Shown: positions 33,112-40,822, numbered from the stretch's first letter. The stretch: DNA of 64,000 nucleotides from an uncultured Roseburia sp. (GCA_947644305.1 CANRYS010000002.1:62001-126000); one strand, 5' to 3'. The notes: generated from the sequence alone by a model not told the origin. Translations and numbers: made by a program.

Positions 33112-33527
33112 TGGCTGTAAAAGCAGGAGAACGGAATCAAGGCGACTTGACAGTGATAACAAAAGCGAAAGACCATGCGGCATATACACTGGCAATAACC
33201 GATAACGAGAAAAATTTTCCGAAGCGTCACAGATTTTCTACAGCAAACAAACTACAGGAAAAGGCTTTCACAATTTTAGAATGTCTCATAGAAGCAAATG
33301 AATTTTACCCGAAGACGCCGGAGGAACTAAACCACAGGCGCTTTCTACAAAGAAAAGCAATAGCTGGCTGTAAATCAATGCTGACAATGATTGATGTATG
33401 CAAACAGCGTTTTGCAATAAAAACAACAACAGTGGAATACTGGACAAGGCAGTTATGGGACATTAGAAATCTGACAGCGGCATGGCTTGTCAAAGACGAA
33501 GCAAGGTTCAAAAGTCTTTTACGGTAG
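33111..33527 (+). CDS. avd: DGR accessory variability determinant (Avd-like)
   Basis: ATG at 33111 overlaps the fibre stop (TAATG). The 138-residue product is basic and almost fully helical, with HRFSTANKLQEKAFTILECL, HRRFLQRKAIAGCKSMLTMI and TVEYWTRQLWDIRNLTAAWL. This is the four-helix-bundle pattern of Avd, which forms a pentamer and binds the DGR reverse transcriptase and RNA. It lies 20 bp before the template repeat and upstream of the RT, the canonical DGR order. Confidence 0.88.
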   Translation: MAVKAGERNQGDLTVITKAKDHAAYTLAITDNEKNFPKRHRFSTANKLQEKAFTILECLIEANEFYPKTPEELNHRRFLQRKAIAGCKSMLTMIDVCKQRFAIKTTTVEYWTRQLWDIRNLTAAWLVKDEARFKSLLR

Positions 33528-33547
33528 AAACATGGGGTATATCCTAC

Positions 33548-33659
33548 AACGCCGAACTCCGGGAACTCGTACAATGCCCGCAATGTCAATTCCGACGGCA
33601 CGCTCAACAACAACAACGCGTACAATGGCAACAACGGCGTGCGCCCCGATTGTGAGAAC
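33548..33659 (+). repeat. DGR template repeat (TR)
   Basis: This 112-bp segment aligns without gaps to 35651-35762 (VR1). It has 34 adenines; 12 differ in VR1 and no other base does. Positions 33571-33658 also align to VR2 with 16 adenine-only differences. AAC and AAT codons, ideal for adenine mutagenesis, cluster at 33606-33617 and around it. The segment is transcribed as RNA and copied by the RT with adenine errors. The block at 33635-33648 has no adenine and is identical in all three copies. Confidence 0.95.
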
Positions 33660-33832
33660 CACGCGACAAAGTAGGCTGCAAAAGCAGCAGAAATCAGAGT
33701 ATCACACAAGGAGGATATATCCCAGCCAGACGGCGAATAAAAGATTGCCGACGCCAGCCACTTCACATTTGAAGTGGCTGTGCTTGCGCTCATTTGCGGC
33801 GGCATGAGCAATAAAAAATAAAGGAAAATTGT
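33660..33832 (+). ncRNA. Structured spacer of the DGR template RNA
   Basis: Between TR and RT lie two hairpins: GCTGC-AAAA-GCAGC at 33675-33688, and an 11-bp stem at 33755-33780 (CAGCCACTTCA/TGAAGTGGCTG, loop CATT). TTGCCGACGC and GCGGCGGCAT can extend the second stem with mismatches. No T-tract follows, so it is not a terminator. In BPP-1 the spacer 3' of TR primes cDNA synthesis and binds RT-Avd; the same role is inferred here. Confidence 0.55.
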
Positions 33833-35053
33833 ATGATAACAAGAAAACAAAATGAATATGACGACTTTGGAATCATGACGGATTTTGAAAATCTGTATCA
33901 AGCACATTGTAAGTGCAGAAAAGGAAAAAGATGGAAAGATAGCGTGGCAACATACGACATACGGGCGCTGGAATGTACGCTATATCTCCAATATTTGTTA
34001 AAAAGCGGGTAGTACAAAATAAGCGAGTATTTTTGCTTTACCGTAAATGAGAGGGGGAAAATAAGAGAAATAAAAAGCACGCAGTATAAAGACCGAGTGG
34101 TGCAGAAAGTTTTATGCGACAAAATTTTGCGCCCGCGTATAGAACCAACTTTCATTTACGACAACGCGGCAAGCGTGACCGGAAAAGGTACTGACCATTC
34201 ATTGAACAGGTTGAAAGAACATTTGCGCAGATTCTATAGAAGACATGGGGCTGACGGCTGGATTTTGGTAGGAGATTTGAAAAGCTACTTTGACAGCATA
34301 CCGCATGAGTTATTAAATGAATTATACGCAAAAGAGTTTTCGGACAAGTACATAATGGGATTGATACGGCATATTCACGCAAGCATACCGGGCGGCGTAG
34401 GCGTACCGCTGGGGAACGAAACTTCACAGATAGACGCGTTACTGGCTTTTAGCGCGGTAGACCATTACATCAAAGAGAATAAGGGAATAAAGGAATATGG
34501 AAGATATATGGACGATTTCTATTTGATACATGAAAGCAAAGAATATCTGGAAGAGTGCAAGCGGGAAATCGAACAAAAAGCAATAAAACTGGGCTTGAAG
34601 CTGAATACGAAAAAGACGCGTATAGTCCGCATTACAACCGGAATAAATTTTCTGGGCTTTCATATCTACATCACAGAAAGTGGGAAAGTGATAATGCGGA
34701 TAAAGGCGAAGAGCAAGAGTAGGGAACGGCAGAAGCTACGAAAATACAAAAGGAAAGTAGAAGCCGGGGAAATGGAAATGGCAGCAGTACGGGAAGCATA
34801 CAAGGCATGGAAGGCACACGCAAAGAGGGGCAATACATACTATATGCTTCAAGAAATGGACTGCTATTTCTACGGCTTATTTGAAAAGTATCTGACGCCG
34901 GAAGAAAAGACCCGGTACGAAAAGCTGAAAATCAGTCAATCAAATAGGCTGGAAAAAAGAAAAGAAAAAACAAGGAGGAAAAGAGAAAATGGCAAAAGCT
35001 TTAAAAACGCTGGCGGTAGGGGCGAAAGTCAAAGATACCGGGACAACGTATAA
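33833..35053 (+). CDS. DGR reverse transcriptase, interrupted by an in-frame TAG
   Basis: From ATG 33833 (AAGGAAAATTGT upstream) the frame encodes a DGR-type RT: ENLYQAHCKCRKGKRWKDSV, then after a TAG at 34010-34012 (codon 60) FCFTVNERGKIREI, DRVVQKVLCDKI, GDLKSYFDSIPH, VPLGNETSQ (the DGR form of motif 4) and catalytic YMDDFYLI. A basic thumb/C-terminus follows. Without the TAG it would be about 406 residues, normal for the family. A start at GTG 34097 would lack the first RT motif. The 3' end overlaps the target gene by 65 bp. The TAG may be a nonsense mutation, sequence error or readthrough site. Confidence 0.85.
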
Positions 35054-36704
35054 CGGAAAGCCAATACTGTTTACGATTATGGAACATGACCACGCAGGAG
35101 ACCCGGCAGGAACAACGGCGTTAATAACGTCAAACATTATTACGCTGAAATGCTTTGACGCAATCGAAGCGTCGAATAACGACAGCGGTCGGAAGTCATA
35201 CGGAAACAATAGATATTCCGTATCAAACTTGAAACAGTGGTTAAATTCAGACGCAGAAGCCGGAAAGTGGTATGCAGCACAGCACAGCGCAGACGCAGCG
35301 CCGAATAATTCAAATGTGTGGTCGAATTACAATGAATATGACCAAGAAAAAGGATTTTTGGCGAACTTTTCCGCAAAAATGAAAAACGCGCTGCAAACCG
35401 TAACGAAACGGACAGTGAAAAACACAGTAACGGACAGCGGAAGTTACGAAGAAGTTAGCCAGAAAGTATTTTTGCTATCGACAACAGAAGTGGGACTGGC
35501 AAACGAGAACAACATTGCAGAGGGAAGTGTATACGCACTTTTTCCGACAGCAAATAGTAGGATTGCAAAACCAACAGCGGAAGCGATAAGTAATTCAGAA
35601 TATAAATCTACAAATATTGAAACAGGAAAGTCATGGAGATGGTGGCTTAGAACGCCGAACTCCGGGAGCTCGTACGATGCCCGCTATGTCTATTCCGACG
35701 GCACGCTCAACTACAACTACGCGTACTATGGCAACAGCGGCGTGCGCCCCGCTTGTGTGGTCGCCTCTTCTATCTTTGTTTCTGATACGCCAGACAGTGA
35801 CGGCGCATATACGATACTGTGGAACAGCGCACCGAATATCACTACAGCAAGCGAAAATCTGGGAGACAAAAACACGCCGTTCAGCTTTACGTACACAATC
35901 ACAGACGCAGACAATGACACAGTAAGCGCGACAGTGACGCTTGACGGGACAAATATACAAACGTTAAGCGAAGCGGTATTGGGGCATGAATACAGCATAA
36001 ATATGACAGCACAGGCATTGACACAGCTGGCAACGGGCGCGCATACATACGCAATAAAAGCAGTAGACGCGTATGGAAACGAAAGCACAAAAACAATAAA
36101 GTTTAACAAAGTCGCTTCTTCCGTAGCGATTTCCGGCGAAGATGGAAGCATGGGAACAAAGTGGAATCCGTTCCAGTACGCCTATCAAGTAACAGACGAA
36201 GACGGGAAAGCGATAACGGCGAAAGAGTTTATAGACGACGAACTGACGCGGACGGTAGAAAATGCGCCGCAGGGAACGGACATAATCTTTGATATGTCAA
36301 AATTTGCAGAACTGCAAAGCGAAGAAACACACACGTTAATGATAGAAGCAGTAAATGCAGACGGTGACGAAGCGTTCAGAACGGTAAATTTCAAGAAACT
36401 GGCAGACAAGCTGATGTTTGAGTTGAAACCAATAGAAACAGACGCACCAGCGGAAAAAATTATGGTAGAAGCGGATTTTGAACCAAAAGACGCCGAGCGA
36501 TTGATTGAAGTCACAAACTGCGTATACAACGCAGAAGTTATCTGGGAAGACATGACGGCGGAAGCGCGAGAACGGAAGCCACACGAATTTCAGAACAAAA
36601 ACTTTGACAGCGAACGCTACGGCGTAGCAGCACGCGTCACAATCAAAAAGGATGATACGACAGAAAGAGTATACTGTTACGGCGTGGCACTGCAATACGA
36701 TTGA
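34989..36704 (+). CDS. DGR target protein: DUF6273-like variable domain plus Ig-like domains
   Basis: ATG at 34989 has AAGGAGGAAAAGAGAAA upstream, inside the RT 3' end. The 571-residue protein has a C-type-lectin-like DUF6273 domain at residues 1-260 (SVSNLKQWLNSDAEAGKWY, WWLRTPNSGSSYDARYVYSD, GVRPACVVA). VR1 lies at its end. About 310 residues of Ig-like beta domains follow (AYTILWNSAPNITTASENL). It sits after the fibre gene in a myovirus tail module, so it is probably the receptor-binding adhesin. The VR is internal, whereas in many DGR proteins it is C-terminal. Confidence 0.9.
   Translation: MAKALKTLAVGAKVKDTGTTYNGKPILFTIMEHDHAGDPAGTTALITSNIITLKCFDAIEASNNDSGRKSYGNNRYSVSNLKQWLNSDAEAGKWYAAQHSADAAPNNSNVWSNYNEYDQEKGFLANFSAKMKNALQTVTKRTVKNTVTDSGSYEEVSQKVFLLSTTEVGLANENNIAEGSVYALFPTANSRIAKPTAEAISNSEYKSTNIETGKSWRWWLRTPNSGSSYDARYVYSDGTLNYNYAYYGNSGVRPACVVASSIFVSDTPDSDGAYTILWNSAPNITTASENLGDKNTPFSFTYTITDADNDTVSATVTLDGTNIQTLSEAVLGHEYSINMTAQALTQLATGAHTYAIKAVDAYGNESTKTIKFNKVASSVAISGEDGSMGTKWNPFQYAYQVTDEDGKAITAKEFIDDELTRTVENAPQGTDIIFDMSKFAELQSEETHTLMIEAVNADGDEAFRTVNFKKLADKLMFELKPIETDAPAEKIMVEADFEPKDAERLIEVTNCVYNAEVIWEDMTAEARERKPHEFQNKNFDSERYGVAARVTIKKDDTTERVYCYGVALQYD
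35651..35762 (+). repeat. DGR variable repeat 1 (VR1)
   Basis: Ungapped partner of the TR at 33548-33659. All 12 differences are at TR adenines: 33565, 33573, 33582, 33588, 33609, 33615, 33624, 33634, 33649, 33655, 33657 and 33658. The changed codons turn Asn-type codons into Tyr, Asp and Ser in the lectin-like domain. Identity ends at a non-adenine mismatch (35763). Confidence 0.95.
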
Positions 36705-36719
36705 TAGGAGGTATGGCAA

Positions 36720-36887
36720 ATGCAGAGGTTAGCAGAAAGAAGCCTTGCGGAAAAGCGGGACGAAAAGAAGCGCTTACCGGAGGTAGAGCAGCAAATGACG
36801 GAATTGGAACTTGACGGACTGGAACGGGACCAGCAAATGACGGAACTGGAACTTGCGGTGCTTGAATTACAGCAGAAAGGAGAATAA
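36720..36887 (+). CDS. Small coiled-coil protein (55 aa)
   Basis: ATG at 36720 follows ATAGGAGGTATGGCAA; TAA at 36885-36887. The product (MQRLAERSLAEKRDEKKRLP) has a repeated segment, QQMTELELDGLERD then QQMTELELAVLELQ, giving a Leu/Glu coiled coil. It lies between the DGR target and an XkdX-like gene; a fibre-associated or accessory role is possible. Confidence 0.55.
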   Translation: MQRLAERSLAEKRDEKKRLPEVEQQMTELELDGLERDQQMTELELAVLELQQKGE

Positions 36888-36890
36888 AAC

Positions 36891-37037
36891 ATGGCAGCAT
36901 ATTCAAAAAGATTTGAGGAATTAAAAAGACGCTACGGCAGGGGAGGTTGCACAAAAGAACAGCTTGCGCGGTTCGTGCGGTTTGGCGTGCTGACAGCTGA
37001 AGAATACAAAGAAATTACCGGAGAAAAGTATGAGTAG
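36891..37037 (+). CDS. XkdX-like phage protein (48 aa)
   Basis: ATG at 36891 follows AAAGGAGAATAAAAC; TAG at 37035-37037. The 48-residue product (FEELKRRYGRGGCTKEQLAR, then GVLTAEEYKEITGEKYE) is the XkdX family pattern found downstream of tail-fibre genes in Firmicute phages. Role unknown. It overlaps the next start by 8 bp. Confidence 0.75.
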   Translation: MAAYSKRFEELKRRYGRGGCTKEQLARFVRFGVLTAEEYKEITGEKYE

Positions 37038-37230
37038 CGAAGTGGGACCGCTGGAAGTAATAGACGGATTGTGCAGCGTAACAGAAAAGATGGCGCAGCT
37101 GGTAAAGAAACAAGCGGAAGTCATAGCGCAAGCCGATATTGCGGAAGAGGTCAAAGAAGAACTGGAAGCAATGCAGAAAGAAACTGACGGCAAACTAAAC
37201 GTTCTGGAATACAAAATGCGAAGAATGTAA
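37030..37230 (+). CDS. Small helical protein (66 aa)
   Basis: ATG at 37030 overlaps the XkdX-like gene. The product (MSSEVGPLEVIDGLCSVTEK, then QAEVIAQADIAEEVKEELEA) is a charged helix, probably a coiled coil, as in many genes before phage lysis cassettes. No membrane segment. A terminator follows directly. Confidence 0.6.
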   Translation: MSSEVGPLEVIDGLCSVTEKMAQLVKKQAEVIAQADIAEEVKEELEAMQKETDGKLNVLEYKMRRM

Positions 37231-37233
37231 AAA

Positions 37234-37266
37234 AGAAAAGCGCTGGGCTTATCCCGGCGCTTTTCT
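37234..37266 (+). terminator. Rho-independent terminator before the lysis module
   Basis: AGAAAAGCGCTGGG pairs with CCCGGCGCTTTTCT around CTTAT, with one mismatch. The T-run is part of the stem. It separates tail from lysis genes. Confidence 0.75.
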
Positions 37267-37290
37267 GTAATCAAAAAAGGAGGGCGAACC

Positions 37291-37737
37291 ATGCCAACAA
37301 TATCATTTACACTGGAAAACATAAAAGAATTATGTATGTGGCTGGCTGGGCTGGGGATAGTTGTTGACTTGACGCCGGGAATCAAGATTCAACCGATACG
37401 CTGGCTTATACGGACACTGGGAAATCTGATGAACCAAGACATCAAAAAGCAGTTAGATGTATTACAGAAAGATTTGACGGCGCACAAGATAGACAGCTGG
37501 CGCAATGAAATACTGACGTTTGCGAATAGTTGCATGAATCAGACGAAACACACAAAAGAAGAGTTTGACCACATTATAGAAATACACGACAACTACCAAA
37601 CGTATTTAGAAGAAAACAATATTGAAAATGGACGCGTGAAAGCGGACTTTGGATATATTGAAAAAATCTATATGCACTGCTGCGAAAAAAATAGTTTTCT
37701 TTCAGTCAGACCAGAAGACGACGAAGAGGACGAATAG
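37291..37737 (+). CDS. Phage protein with N-terminal membrane helix, lysis-associated
   Basis: ATG at 37291 follows AAAGGAGGGCGAACC. Residues 8-30 (NIKELCMWLAGLGIVVDLTP) may form one membrane segment. The rest is helical and soluble (QPIRWLIRTLGNLMNQDIKK, HTKEEFDHIIEIHDNY). This protein type is regularly found near holins in clostridial phages; its exact function is not known to me. Confidence 0.6.
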   Translation: MPTISFTLENIKELCMWLAGLGIVVDLTPGIKIQPIRWLIRTLGNLMNQDIKKQLDVLQKDLTAHKIDSWRNEILTFANSCMNQTKHTKEEFDHIIEIHDNYQTYLEENNIENGRVKADFGYIEKIYMHCCEKNSFLSVRPEDDEEDE

Positions 37738-37753
37738 AAAGGAGGTGGACAAA

Positions 37754-38137
37754 ATGAAGCTATTGTTTTTTGCAATCGGATTTCTTGCGTGTGTTTTTTT
37801 GTTTTGCATTTTCAACTTTCCGTATCTTAGGAAACTACGACGGAAAAGAAAAACAGAAATTGAAAAGAATCCAGACAAGAAAATCACAACAACAAAAGTC
37901 GTATTATTTTCAATACTATTCACATATTACGCAGCGTTTGCGCTGGGAATGTATGTGGTTTTGCTCAAAGATACGGCAGAACTGGCAAACTTGCTAACCT
38001 TTGTCGGCGGCGCCACTGTGTTTGCGGTTGCGTTTTATTGCTGGAAAGCAAAATGCGAGAATCTGGAGAAAATCAAAAACAGAAGCCCGGACATGGAAAG
38101 TACGCTTTCAGACTTTTCAAATGTGGCTTCGCAATAA
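37754..38137 (+). CDS. Membrane protein, candidate holin or lysis accessory
   Basis: ATG at 37754 follows AAAGGAGGTGGACAAA. The 127-residue product has three hydrophobic segments: residues 1-20 (MKLLFFAIGFLACVFLFCIF), about 50-75 (VVLFSILFTYYAAFALGMYV) and about 80-98 (LLTFVGGATVFAVAFYC), with a basic loop between the first two. Its place before the endolysin suggests a holin-like role. Confidence 0.6.
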   Translation: MKLLFFAIGFLACVFLFCIFNFPYLRKLRRKRKTEIEKNPDKKITTTKVVLFSILFTYYAAFALGMYVVLLKDTAELANLLTFVGGATVFAVAFYCWKAKCENLEKIKNRSPDMESTLSDFSNVASQ

Positions 38138-38158
38138 AAAAGATAGGAGGAATAAATC

Positions 38159-38947
38159 ATGGCAGTATTATGTGGCTGGGCGTCGATTGACGAACGCGGA
38201 AAAACAAGAGGTGGAAAAGCGGGGGACCAGACGGGGAAAGAAGTAAAAACGGGAAGCTGGTATGCTTTCGGGCAAACTATGGTATACCGCTGGAAAGACA
38301 GGAAACAGGCGAAGAAGTACGCAAAGGCTATCAAAGCGTTATGCGAAAACAAAAATGTGGGGTATGACCAGACGGACAGGACGACACTTTTCAACGCGTT
38401 AAAAGCGGCGCGCTGGGACTACACAAAAATAAAAAGCCCGGTTGAGTGTGATTGTTCGGAATTGATTGCTTGTGCTGTAAATTGCGTAACAAAAAAAGAA
38501 ACAGTCCCTTCATGGATTTACACAGGGAATCTGGCGGCATTGTTAGAAAAGACAGGGCTTTTCAAGACGGTGCTGACAGGCTCAAAATACTGTAAACAAA
38601 GTGACTATCTGGCTACGGGCGATATTTGCAACAAGCCAAGCGGTCACGTTATCAGTGTGCTTGCAGACGGACAGAAAGCGGGATTGACAAGCGCAAAAGA
38701 GGGAAAAAGCCTTGCAGCAGAGCCAACACTGCAAAAAGGTTCGACGGGTTCACAAGTAAAGAAGCTGCAAAAGAATTTGAACACGCTGAAAATCACAGAC
38801 GCAGCAGGGAAAAAGCTGGAAGAAGATGGCGCGTTCGGTTCATGCACGCTGGAAGCCGTCAAGAAGTATCAGAAAAAGTATAAGCTGGAAGTAGATGGAA
38901 TATACGGCGAAAAGTCGTATGAAAAAATGAAAACATTAGTCAAATAA
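38159..38947 (+). CDS. Endolysin with peptidoglycan-binding domain
   Basis: ATG at 38159 follows ATAGGAGGAATAAATC. Residues 1-165 form a Cys/His hydrolase-like domain: GKAGDQTGKEVKTGSWYAF, catalytic Cys region SPVECDCSELIACAVNC and His in KPSGHVISVLADG, like the NlpC/P60 or CHAP fold. Residues 190-262 are a PG_binding_1 domain (KGSTGSQVKKLQKNLNTL, EVDGIYGEKSYEKMKTLV). It degrades the wall for lysis. No signal peptide, so it depends on a holin. Confidence 0.85.
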   Translation: MAVLCGWASIDERGKTRGGKAGDQTGKEVKTGSWYAFGQTMVYRWKDRKQAKKYAKAIKALCENKNVGYDQTDRTTLFNALKAARWDYTKIKSPVECDCSELIACAVNCVTKKETVPSWIYTGNLAALLEKTGLFKTVLTGSKYCKQSDYLATGDICNKPSGHVISVLADGQKAGLTSAKEGKSLAAEPTLQKGSTGSQVKKLQKNLNTLKITDAAGKKLEEDGAFGSCTLEAVKKYQKKYKLEVDGIYGEKSYEKMKTLVK

Positions 38948-38962
38948 CAGGAGGAAAAAAAG

Positions 38963-39355
38963 ATGGATAAAAATATCATGTATTTAGGAGCGCAGCTGGT
39001 AGTGGCAGTTTTAGCATTTATTTTTGGGAAATACGTCATTCCGAACGTGCCGAAGTCAGTAATGGACAATTTGAAGATTCTGGAAAAGTGGGCGGAAAAG
39101 TTTGTGCGCTGGGCGCGCGAGTTTATGAAAAGCGAAAACGGGGCAACAAAAATGGCGCGAGTTGTAACAATGCTGAAAGAAATTGCAAACGAATCTGGTA
39201 TTGACATTGACGAAGAACGACTGCGGGCGATTGCGCAAACGGCATACGAAGAAATGATTGCCGGGACAGAATCAGAGGAAGCAGCTGACGCGTTCAGACC
39301 ACACACCAGACGGCGCACTGGAACAGAACGAAGACGGGACATACAACGCATATAA
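38963..39355 (+). CDS. LL-H-type phage holin, apparently frameshifted at the 3' end
   Basis: ATG at 38963 follows CAGGAGGAAAAAAAG. Residues 1-28 (YLGAQLVVAVLAFIFGKYVI) form one membrane helix, then an amphipathic region (ILEKWAEKFVRWAREFMKSE) typical of LL-H holins. The called C-terminus turns very Arg-rich (RRRTGTERRRDIQRI). In the +1 frame the DNA instead reads DHTPDGALEQNEDGTYN and on to AAHNVSAIVAEGNG, ending at 39449, which looks like genuine protein. One extra base near 39297 would explain both. Confidence 0.75.
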   Translation: MDKNIMYLGAQLVVAVLAFIFGKYVIPNVPKSVMDNLKILEKWAEKFVRWAREFMKSENGATKMARVVTMLKEIANESGIDIDEERLRAIAQTAYEEMIAGTESEEAADAFRPHTRRRTGTERRRDIQRI

Positions 39356-39491
39356 CAAAGCAGGAGAAAAGACCGGGACCATATCTGTGGAGGTGGCAGA
39401 GGAAGCCGCCCACAATGTCAGTGCGATTGTCGCGGAGGGAAACGGCTAATCATGCCACGCTGACACGCCAGACAGCGCAAAATGCAGACTT

Positions 39492-39530
39492 AAAGCCCGC
39501 AAGTGTAAATGTACGCTTGCGGGCTTTTCT
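39492..39530. terminator. Bidirectional terminator between late genes and leftward operon
   Basis: AAAGCCCGCAAG (39492-39503) pairs perfectly with CTTGCGGGCTTT (39516-39527), followed by TCTT. It lies between convergent transcription units. Confidence 0.85.
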
Positions 39531-39554
39531 TGCGTATATGGGGCAAATACGGGG

Positions 39555-39875
39555 TCAAAATGGCTTGTATGTATAAGATACGCCGTTTTCAGTTGCGGTG
39601 ATTGTATCAAGGTTTTCTTTGTAAATACCATTTTCAGCTATCTTCTGGGCTTTTTTGATTGCTTCCGCTTCCGTTCTTGCCTTTACATTGAGCCAGTCAA
39701 AGGGGACACCGCTATTGTCTGCTATTCTGACAAGGAATTGCTTGTGCATATAGCGTTTCAACTTCCCAGACCCGCTGCAGGGGTAACAGTGACCGACAAT
39801 GCCGGACCGGTAAATATATTCACCAGACCCGTTGCATTTTGAACAAGTAACGACTTCATAATTGATTTTCGCCAT
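39555..39875 (-). CDS. DnaJ-type zinc-finger-like protein
   Basis: Minus-strand ATG at 39875 with GAGAGGAAATGCA upstream. The 106-residue product has CSKCNGSGEYIYRSG and CYPCSGSGKLKRYM, two CxxCxGxG repeats like half of a DnaJ zinc domain. A mixed C-terminal part follows (VRIADNSGVPFDWLNVKART). It is the last gene of the leftward operon. Its role in the lysogen is unknown. Confidence 0.65.
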   Translation of the reverse strand: MAKINYEVVTCSKCNGSGEYIYRSGIVGHCYPCSGSGKLKRYMHKQFLVRIADNSGVPFDWLNVKARTEAEAIKKAQKIAENGIYKENLDTITATENGVSYTYKPF

Positions 39876-39901
39876 TGCATTTCCTCTCTTTCTTTACTGG
39901 A

Positions 39902-39923
39902 GGGGCGGCAGAACCGCCGCCCC
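39902..39923. repeat. Intercistronic hairpin in the leftward operon
   Basis: GGGGCGGC and GCCGCCCC form a perfect 8-bp stem with AGAACC loop. A closely related element (CTGGAGGGGC with a GC stem) lies at 40849-40867 between two other genes of the operon, both just before a CCTCTCTTTC segment (ribosome site on the minus strand). Possibly an RNA-stability or attenuation element. Confidence 0.5.
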
Positions 39924-39931
39924 GGTTTGTT

Positions 39932-40203
39932 TCATGCTTCATGCTTTCTCAATTCATTATAGACGTGCTTTCCCATTTCCCGCATGGCTTCTGGCGTTTC
40001 TTTGACAAACATTGCGAAAAGGAAAGTCATAAATTCACTTTTTGTCTGCTGCCATTCTTCCGGGGTCATGTTAGGATTTGCCGCCAGCTTCATTTCAAGC
40101 AATTTCTGGGTCATTTCTTGACCAGCGGGCATATTCAGTGCTTTTCTTTCTGCTTCTGACACCTTTTCAATAAATTCATCAAAATTATTTGCTATCTGCA
40201 TTA
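39932..40203 (-). CDS. Hypothetical protein of the leftward operon (90 aa)
   Basis: Minus-strand ATG at 40203 has AGAGAGGGAAGCATA before it; upstream in-frame ATGs lie in the promoter and are unlikely. The product (MQIANNFDEFIEKVSEAERK, then PNMTPEEWQQTKSEFMTFLF) is acidic and helical. It is transcribed from the palindrome-containing promoter at 40233-40261. No known family. Confidence 0.6.
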
Positions 40204-40232
40204 TGCTTCCCTCTCTTTCATTTGATAAGTTT

Positions 40233-40322
40233 ATTATATACTTACGGAAGTATAATTTCAATAGGCAAAATACACAAACTTACGGAAGTATAACTGTGCA
40301 TTTTATATATACTTCCGTAAGA
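40233..40322 (-). promoter_or_regulatory. Leftward promoter with palindromic operators (cluster B)
   Basis: On the minus strand TTGAAA (40261-40256), 17 bp, TATAAT (40238-40233) forms a strong promoter, with operator ATACTTCCGTAAGTAT exactly in the spacer (core 40241-40252). Further copies have cores at 40279-40290 and 40310-40321. Spacings of 31 and 38 bp mirror cluster A at 7975-8065. Confidence 0.78.
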
Positions 40323-40331
40323 TAAAAATAA

Positions 40332-40350
40332 GCCCCGGAAGAACCGGGGC
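40332..40350 (-). terminator. Leftward terminator
   Basis: GCCCCGG-AAGAA-CCGGGGC is a perfect 7-bp hairpin. Read on the minus strand it is followed by TTATTTTTATC. It ends transcription from the gene at 40367-40822 just before promoter cluster B. Confidence 0.7.
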
Positions 40351-40366
40351 GGCAGGACTGCGGATA

Positions 40367-40822
40367 TTATGCGGATTTAACAATAAAATAGCAAGTTGAC
40401 CAGTCATTTTCACAAGCGGAAATATTGGACTTTACAACCTTATAACCAAGTTTTTCAACTTGTTTGCAGCGGCGGGAAAAGCTATCTGCGCAGCACTCGC
40501 ACAAGATTTCTTCCGTTGCACTGTTTTTGCAGCAGTTTTCAAGGACTTTTTCAAGGTCACTATGTTTTGCAGACATAAAGCCGAAGTGTCCGCAGGAATA
40601 AGAAATATTTTTTTGAAAAATGATATGTGCGCCGTAATCACCAGTATAGATACCGCACCAACTGGGGTGAAGCACAATCATTTTACCAGCGGCATTGAAG
40701 CGGATAACATAACCGTACAGAACGGCTTCACCGTTCTTTTCGGCTTCATTGACTGTCTTTATAATATCCGGCATCTGAAATCCTTTGTTTTTTAATACTT
40801 CAACGGTTTTAATATTTATCAT
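40367..40822 (-). CDS. Hypothetical Cys-rich protein of the leftward operon
   Basis: Minus-strand ATG at 40822 follows GAGAGGAAAAAGCA. The 151-residue product (MINIKTVEVLKNKGFQMPDI) has a beta-rich middle (LYGYVIRFNAAGKMIVLHPS) and a Cys cluster (ENCCKNSATEEILCECCADS). It ends with WSTCYFIVKSA. Metal binding is possible. No family recognised. Confidence 0.6.
   Translation of the reverse strand: MINIKTVEVLKNKGFQMPDIIKTVNEAEKNGEAVLYGYVIRFNAAGKMIVLHPSWCGIYTGDYGAHIIFQKNISYSCGHFGFMSAKHSDLEKVLENCCKNSATEEILCECCADSFSRRCKQVEKLGYKVVKSNISACENDWSTCYFIVKSA

Noticed and set aside
33487-33807. 106-codon frame across the template repeat as a gene
   Set aside because: It coincides with the TR and spacer, overlaps Avd out of frame, and the adenine-only relation to VR1 and VR2 explains the sequence.
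33833-35053. TAG reassigned to a sense codon across the phage
   Set aside because: Several phage genes end in TAG with tightly overlapping next starts (for example 31556-31558), so TAG works as a stop.
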